NCBI GenBank assembly: GCA_913774955.1
Contig: CAJYKV010000010.1
Span: 62,001-126,000, forward strand
Source of the DNA: an uncultured Acidovorax sp.
GTDB taxonomy: Bacteria; Pseudomonadota; Gammaproteobacteria; Burkholderiales; Burkholderiaceae_C
DNA length: 64,000 nucleotides
Direction: 5' to 3'
The position numbers were made by a program, and so were the translations under genes. Shown here in pieces: positions 59,558 through 64,000 of this stretch. The notes under the pieces were generated by a model. That model saw nothing but the letters and a program-made list of their open reading frames with translations. It searched no databases and was not told where the DNA came from. How positions within the stretch are numbered: position 1 is the first letter of the stretch; the number at the start of each line of letters is the position of its first letter.

Positions 59558-60622
59558 ATGCACGACTTCCGCAGCGACACCGTCACCCGGCCCACCGCCG
59601 CCATGCGCGAGGCCATGCTCGCAGCGCCCCTGGGCGACGACGTCTTCGGCGACGATCCGTCCGTGAACGCCCTGCAGGAGCGGGCCGCGGACATGCTCGG
59701 CTTCGAGGCCGCGCTCTTCGCCCCCAGCGGCACCCAGGCCAACCTCATCGGGCTGATGGGCCACTGCCAGCGCGGCGACGAGGCCATCGTCGGCCAGGCC
59801 TGGCACACCTACCGCTGGGAGGGCGGCGGCATGGCCACCCTCGGCTCCATCCAGCCGCAGCCCATCGAGAACCGCGCCGACGGCACGCTGTGCCTGCACG
59901 AGATCGCTGCCGCCATCAAGCCCGACGATCCGCATTTCGCGCGGACCCGCCTCGTGGTGCTGGAGAACACGACCGGCGGCCAGGTGCTGCCCAACACCTA
60001 CATCGCCGAGGTGGCGGCGCTCGCGCAGGACCGCGGCCTGGCCATGCACCTGGACGGCGCGCGCCTCTTCAACGCCGCGGCGGCGAACGCCACGGCGCAC
60101 GGCACCGACGTCTACGACGAGGCGCGCGCCATCTGCGCGCACTTCGACTCGGCCTCCGTCTGCCTCAGCAAGGGACTCGGTGCACCCGTGGGCTCGCTGC
60201 TGCTCGGCTCGCGGAATTTCATCGCGGCCGCCCGCCGCACCCGCAAGATGCTGGGCGGCGCGATGCGGCAGGCGGGCCTGCTCGCGGCCGCGGGACACTA
60301 CGCCCTGGATCACCACGTGCGCCGCATGGCCGACGACCACGCCCTGCTGCGCACGCTGGCGGACGGCCTGGCCGAAGCGGGCCGCAGCCACCCCGTGCTG
60401 CGCCGGCGGCTGGAGGTGGCGTCGGCCCACACCAACATCCTGTTCACCGACGTGCACTCCGACATCGCCCCTTCGCTGCTGGCCTGGCTGTCGCAGCACG
60501 GCATCGGCGTGACGCGCAGCCTCTGCGGCGGCCAGATCCGCCTGCGCTGGGTGACCCACCTCGACGTCGGGCCGGACGACGTGGCCCATGCGCTCGACTG
60601 CGTGGAGCGGTTCACGGGCTGA
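59558..60622 (+). CDS. ltaE: Low-specificity L-threonine aldolase
   Basis: A 354-residue PLP enzyme of fold type I. It begins MHDFRSDTVTRPTAAMREAM, has the PLP-binding GDDVFGDDPSVNALQ, MHLDGARLFNAAAA, and the Schiff-base Lys205 in CLSKGLGAPVGS. It splits L-threonine or allo-threonine into glycine and acetaldehyde. It is divergent from a class V aminotransferase across 253 bases, with a TAGTAT hexamer about 60 bases before the start as a possible -10 box. Confidence 0.95.
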   Translation: MHDFRSDTVTRPTAAMREAMLAAPLGDDVFGDDPSVNALQERAADMLGFEAALFAPSGTQANLIGLMGHCQRGDEAIVGQAWHTYRWEGGGMATLGSIQPQPIENRADGTLCLHEIAAAIKPDDPHFARTRLVVLENTTGGQVLPNTYIAEVAALAQDRGLAMHLDGARLFNAAAANATAHGTDVYDEARAICAHFDSASVCLSKGLGAPVGSLLLGSRNFIAAARRTRKMLGGAMRQAGLLAAAGHYALDHHVRRMADDHALLRTLADGLAEAGRSHPVLRRRLEVASAHTNILFTDVHSDIAPSLLAWLSQHGIGVTRSLCGGQIRLRWVTHLDVGPDDVAHALDCVERFTG

Positions 60623-60679
60623 GGGCGGCGCCTCGCCGGAACTGCTTCGCTGGGCCGTGCAGGCCGCTCCGGGAACGGC

Positions 60680-61405
60680 TCAGCGCGCCGGGTAGCTGCG
60701 GTGGCCGAAGATGCCGCTGCCCACGCGCACCAGGGTGCTGCCGGCGTGGATGGCGGCCTCCAGGTCTGCCGTCATGCCGAGCGAGAGCGTGTCGAAAGCC
60801 TCCAGCCCCGCATCGCCCGCCGCGCGCAGCCGCTCGAAGAGTTCGCGCGCCTGCAGGTGCACCGCGTACTGCGCGGCGAAGTCCGGCGCCGGCTCGGGAA
60901 TGGCCATCAGCCCCCGCAGGCGCAGCCGCGGCAGCCCGGCCACCGCGCGGACCAGCGCCTGCGCCTCGGCGGGCGGCACCCCGGCCTTGTTCGCGCCGCC
61001 GTCCACGTTCACCTGGATGCACATCTGCAGCGCGGGCAGGTGCTCCGGCCGCTGCTGCGACAGCCGCTCGGCCGTCTTCAGCCGGTCCACCGTGTGGATC
61101 CAGTCGAAATGTTCCGCCACGAGGCGCGTCTTGTTGCTTTGCACCGGGCCGATGCAGTGCCACTCCAGCGGCCGCTCCACTCCCGATCCCGGCGCGCGCA
61201 GGGCAGCGATCTTCTCCACCCCTTCCTGGAGGTAGTTCTCGCCGAAGGCCTGCTGCCCGGCCCGCGCCGCCTCGCGCACGGCGGCGGCGTCGAACGTCTT
61301 GGAAACGGCCAGCAGACGCACGCTGTCCGGCGGCCGGCCGGCGGATGCGCAGGCCTGCGCGATGCGGTCCAGCACCTGTTGGAGGTTGTTACCAATCGTC
61401 GTCAT
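60680..61405 (-). CDS. yggS: PLP homeostasis protein, YggS family
   Basis: A 241-residue PLP-binding protein of the alanine-racemase N-terminal barrel fold. PLP lysine 36 is in LLAVSKTF; other marks are GENYLQEGVEKI, WHCIGPVQSNKTRLVAEHFD and GMTADLEAAIHAGSTLVRVG. It is not a racemase but controls PLP levels. It is divergent from pilT with 42 bases between, an arrangement found in many proteobacteria. The start ATG at 61405 is followed by a short polar lead. Confidence 0.96.
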   Translation of the reverse strand: MTTIGNNLQQVLDRIAQACASAGRPPDSVRLLAVSKTFDAAAVREAARAGQQAFGENYLQEGVEKIAALRAPGSGVERPLEWHCIGPVQSNKTRLVAEHFDWIHTVDRLKTAERLSQQRPEHLPALQMCIQVNVDGGANKAGVPPAEAQALVRAVAGLPRLRLRGLMAIPEPAPDFAAQYAVHLQARELFERLRAAGDAGLEAFDTLSLGMTADLEAAIHAGSTLVRVGSGIFGHRSYPAR

Positions 61406-61447
61406 AATGTTTGCTCTCCAAGCGTACCAAACGACCAAGGGCCTTCC

Positions 61448-62491
61448 GTGGACATCACCCAACTGCTCGCCTTCAGCGTGAAGAACAAGGCCTCCGACCT
61501 GCATCTCTCCGCAGGCCTGCCGCCGATGATCCGGGTCCACGGCGACGTGCGCCGCATCAACGTCGACGCGCTCGACCACAAGATGGTGCATGCCATGGTG
61601 TACGACATCATGAGCGATGCCCAGCGCAAGGTGTACGAAGAGTTCCTCGAGGTCGACTTCTCCTTCGAGATCGAAGGCCTGGCGCGCTTCCGGGTCAACG
61701 CCTTCAACCAGAACCGCGGCGCCGCCGCCGTGTTCCGCACCATCCCGAGCAAGATCCTCACGCTCGAGCAGCTCAACGCACCGCGCATCTTCGCCGACCT
61801 CGCCCTCAAGCCGCGCGGCCTGGTGCTCGTCACCGGCCCCACCGGCTCGGGCAAGTCCACCACGCTCGCGGCCATGGTGAACCACCTCAACGAGACCGAG
61901 TACGGGCACATCCTCACGGTGGAAGACCCGATCGAGTTCGTGCACGACTCCAAGAAGTGCCTGATCAACCAGCGCGAGGTCGGGCCGATGACGCTCTCCT
62001 TCGCCGCCGCGCTCAAGTCGGCCCTGCGCGAAGACCCGGACGCGATCCTCGTGGGCGAAATGCGCGACCTGGAGACCATCCGCCTCGCGATGACCGCGGC
62101 CGAGACGGGCCACCTCGTCTTCGGCACCCTGCACACCTCCAGCGCCGCCAAGACCATCGACCGGATCATCGACGTCTTCCCCGCCGAAGAGAAGGAAATG
62201 GTGCGCGCCATGCTGTCCGAATCGCTGCAGGCCGTGATCTCCCAGACGCTGTGCAAGACCAAGGACGGCCAGGGCCGCGTGGCGGCGCACGAGATCATGC
62301 TGGGCACCAGCGCCATCCGCAACCTGATCCGCGAGGCCAAGGTGGCGCAGATGTACTCCACCATCCAGACCAGCAGCAGCGTCGGCATGCAGACGCTCGA
62401 CCAGAACCTCACCGACCTCGTGCGGCGCAACGTCATCAGCCCCGCCGAGGCGCGCAGCAAGGCCAAGATCCCGGAGAACTTCCCGGGCTGA
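61448..62491 (+). CDS. pilT: Type IV pilus retraction ATPase PilT
   Basis: A 347-residue hexameric ATPase of the PilT type. It starts VDITQLLAFSVKNKASDLHL at a GTG. Walker A is GPTGSGKSTT (130-139), the Asp box LTVEDPIEFVHDS, Walker B AILVGEMRDLETIRLAMTAA and the His box THTSSAAKT-like LHTSSAAKTIDRI; the late AIRNLIREAK motif is PilT-specific. It depolymerises pili for twitching, DNA uptake and adhesion. It is followed after 86 bases by a cyclic-nucleotide-binding protein gene and then pilU. Confidence 0.97.
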   Translation: MDITQLLAFSVKNKASDLHLSAGLPPMIRVHGDVRRINVDALDHKMVHAMVYDIMSDAQRKVYEEFLEVDFSFEIEGLARFRVNAFNQNRGAAAVFRTIPSKILTLEQLNAPRIFADLALKPRGLVLVTGPTGSGKSTTLAAMVNHLNETEYGHILTVEDPIEFVHDSKKCLINQREVGPMTLSFAAALKSALREDPDAILVGEMRDLETIRLAMTAAETGHLVFGTLHTSSAAKTIDRIIDVFPAEEKEMVRAMLSESLQAVISQTLCKTKDGQGRVAAHEIMLGTSAIRNLIREAKVAQMYSTIQTSSSVGMQTLDQNLTDLVRRNVISPAEARSKAKIPENFPG

Positions 62492-62577
62492 GGCCCCACG
62501 GCTTCCTCGGCACCGACGGCAGCCCCCTTCCACACACCGCACGGCCCACCTGACCGCCGCGCGAACCGGAGCATCCC

Positions 62578-63219
62578 ATGAAAGGCATCCTCGGCCTGCT
62601 CAAGGCCAAGTCCCGCGGCGGCGCCAAGTCCAGCGGCGAAGGCGGCAGCGATTCGGTCTTCTTCACCACGGCCTTCGCCGGCCAGGGCGTGGACAGCTCC
62701 ATGCTCGTGCCCTGGGAGGCGCGCGCCGTCGAGGTCGCGGCCCAGCGCCTGCCCGCCAGCCGCGGCGGCAAGCTGCTGCAGGCGCTCTGGTCGAAGGACC
62801 GCTACATGGCGCACCTGGACGCCTCCGCCGTCGAGCGCATGGAGCGCTTCTTCCAGTTCGCGTCCGTGCCCGCCGACCGCGACGTGATCCGCCAGGACGA
62901 ATACGGCAACTTCATGGTCGTGCTGCTCACCGGCACCATCGCCGTCGACCGCGTGCAGCCCTGGGGCGAGCACCTGCGGCTCGCCGAAACGCGCCCCGGC
63001 GACATCCTGGGCGAGATGTCGCTGCTCGACAGCGGCATCCGCTTCTCCGCCTGCACCACGCTCACCGACTGCGAGATCGCGGTGCTGAGCGCCGAGGCCC
63101 TCGACGACATGATGGCCCGGGACCCGCAGCTGGCCGCCAGCCTCGTCGCGCTGCTCGCCCGCAAGCTCTCGCAGCGCCTGCGCGTGGTCAGCGCCCGCCT
63201 GAGCGACAGCCAGCGCTGA
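62578..63219 (+). CDS. Cyclic-nucleotide-binding domain protein between pilT and pilU
   Basis: A 213-residue soluble protein. The N-terminal 85 residues are polar and Gly/Ser-rich with two helices; residues about 88-210 form a cyclic-nucleotide-binding domain: VPADRDVIRQDEYGNFMVVL, LLTGTIAVDRV, then GDILGEMSLLDSGIRFSACT, where GEMSLLD and the later Arg recall the phosphate-binding cassette. No DNA-binding helix follows, so it is not a Crp-type regulator. Its position between two retraction ATPases (86 and 27 bases away) suggests signal-dependent control of pilus retraction. The ligand, whether cAMP, cGMP or cyclic di-GMP, is unknown. Confidence 0.85.
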   Translation: MKGILGLLKAKSRGGAKSSGEGGSDSVFFTTAFAGQGVDSSMLVPWEARAVEVAAQRLPASRGGKLLQALWSKDRYMAHLDASAVERMERFFQFASVPADRDVIRQDEYGNFMVVLLTGTIAVDRVQPWGEHLRLAETRPGDILGEMSLLDSGIRFSACTTLTDCEIAVLSAEALDDMMARDPQLAASLVALLARKLSQRLRVVSARLSDSQR

Positions 63220-63246
63220 CACGCCGCGCACCGACCGGAGCATTGA

Positions 63247-64000
63247 ATGGAACGCGATCAGGCCAGCAAATTCATCAACGACCTGCTCAAGCTCATGGTG
63301 GGCCGGGGCGGCAGCGACCTCTTCATCACCGCGGAATTTCCGCCCGCCATCAAGGTGGACGGCAAGGTCACCAAGGTCTCCCCCCAGCCGCTCACGCCGT
63401 CGCACACCCTGACCCTGGCGCGCGCCATCATGAGCGACAAGCAGGTGGCGGATTTCGAGCGCACCAAGGAGTGCAACTTCGCCATCTCCCCCGCGGGCAT
63501 CGGCCGCTTCCGCGTGAACGCCTTCATCCAGCAGGGCCGCGTCGGCATGGTGCTGCGGACCATCCCGCTCACGCTGCCCACCATCGACGGGCTCGGCGTG
63601 CCGCAGGTGCTCAAGGAGATCACCATGGCCAAGCGCGGGCTGTGCATCCTCGTGGGTGCCACCGGCTCGGGCAAATCGACCACCCTCGCGGCCATGGTCG
63701 ACTGGCGCAACGAGAACTCCTTCGGCCACATCATCACCGTCGAAGACCCGATCGAATTCGTGCACCCGCACAAGAACTGCGTCGTCACGCAGCGCGAGGT
63801 GGGCCTCGATACCGACAGCTGGGAGGCAGCCCTCAAGAACACGTTGCGCCAAGCCCCGGACGTGATCCTCATGGGCGAGATCCGCGACCGCGAGACCATG
63901 GACCACGCCATCGCCTTCTCCGAGACCGGCCACCTCTGCCTCGCCACGCTGCACGCCAACAGCGCCAACCAGGCGCTGGACCGGATCGTCAACTTCTTCC
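63247..64000 (+). CDS. pilU: Type IV pilus retraction ATPase PilU (3' end missing)
   Basis: The first 251 residues are present; the window ends inside the gene. It is a PilT/PilU-type ATPase: FINDLLKLMVGRGGSDLFIT at the start, Walker A GATGSGKSTT (137-146), Asp box ITVEDPIEFVHPH, Walker B ILMGEIRDRETMDHAI and His box LATLHANSANQALDRI. The RGGSDLFIT opening and HANSANQA His box are typical of PilU, the accessory retraction motor that helps PilT under load. It begins 27 bases after the cyclic-nucleotide-binding gene. Confidence 0.94.
   Translation, partial: MERDQASKFINDLLKLMVGRGGSDLFITAEFPPAIKVDGKVTKVSPQPLTPSHTLTLARAIMSDKQVADFERTKECNFAISPAGIGRFRVNAFIQQGRVGMVLRTIPLTLPTIDGLGVPQVLKEITMAKRGLCILVGATGSGKSTTLAAMVDWRNENSFGHIITVEDPIEFVHPHKNCVVTQREVGLDTDSWEAALKNTLRQAPDVILMGEIRDRETMDHAIAFSETGHLCLATLHANSANQALDRIVNFF

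Noticed and set aside
1-64000. CRISPR arrays, prophage genes, tRNA or rRNA genes
   Set aside because: No regularly spaced repeats, phage structural genes, or tRNA cloverleaf or rRNA sequences were found on inspection of the gene gaps. A tRNA or Rfam scan would be the decisive test.

Overview
The window is very GC-rich, densely packed DNA from a betaproteobacterium. It most resembles Comamonadaceae of the Acidovorax type, judging from gene content (a Bug-type solute receptor, a DUF3567 protein, a narXL-narK1K2GHJI nitrate respiration cluster, a yggS/pilT/pilU neighbourhood) and from GC-rich interspersed palindromes. The organism is an inference; no rRNA or tRNA gene was seen.

Layout. Positions 1-2649 hold the end of an FAA-hydrolase/AraD1-like sugar-acid enzyme followed by both membrane subunits of a TRAP transporter. 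A pirin gene with a divergent LysR regulator and a diguanylate cyclase follow. Positions 6106-14740 form a minus-strand type I restriction-modification operon in the order hsdM, DUF1016/YhcG nuclease, hsdS, hsdR, YgjP-like metalloprotease, with overlapping or tightly spaced junctions; it looks like an inserted defence module. From 15070 to 19846 there is a PfpI/DJ-1 protein and a minus-strand FAH-TraB-Bug cluster with a divergent IclR regulator. From 19935 to 23134 there are small housekeeping or unknown genes (DUF3108, DUF3567, hemerythrin, VOC). Then comes modABC for molybdate uptake (23284-25458).

Positions 25584-43808 are the respiratory core. On the minus strand, narX-narL is followed by narK1, narK2, narG, narH, narJ, narI, a parvulin-type prolyl isomerase, a beta-carbonic anhydrase and a B12-dependent (class II) ribonucleotide reductase that carries a 390-residue intein directly before its active-site cysteine. 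The modABC and nar genes fit together because nitrate reductase needs a molybdenum cofactor. The oxygen-independent class II reductase at the end of the run would supply deoxynucleotides during anaerobic growth. An FNR-type box lies just upstream of narX.

Positions 44001-50348 hold a ChaN-like lipoprotein, an MgtC-family gene preceded by a Phe/Ser-repeat ORF and a 39-codon proline-rich leader ORF that resembles magnesium-sensing leader peptides, a GGDEF/EAL protein, purU and a LysR regulator. Positions 50563-64000 hold a UvrD-like helicase, a GlcD-like FAD oxidase, an unknown protein divergent from two tandem paralogous helix-turn-helix genes, a DUF445 membrane protein, a class V aminotransferase, ltaE, yggS and the retraction-motor genes pilT and pilU (the latter cut by the window end) with a cyclic-nucleotide-binding-domain gene between them.

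Most valuable leads: the MgtC leader ORF, the RNR intein, the likely nar-to-nrdJ transcription unit, the nuclease-containing type I RM operon, the tandem HTH pair with its unknown divergent partner, and the CNB protein between pilT and pilU. No CRISPR array, prophage, transposase or integrase gene was found.
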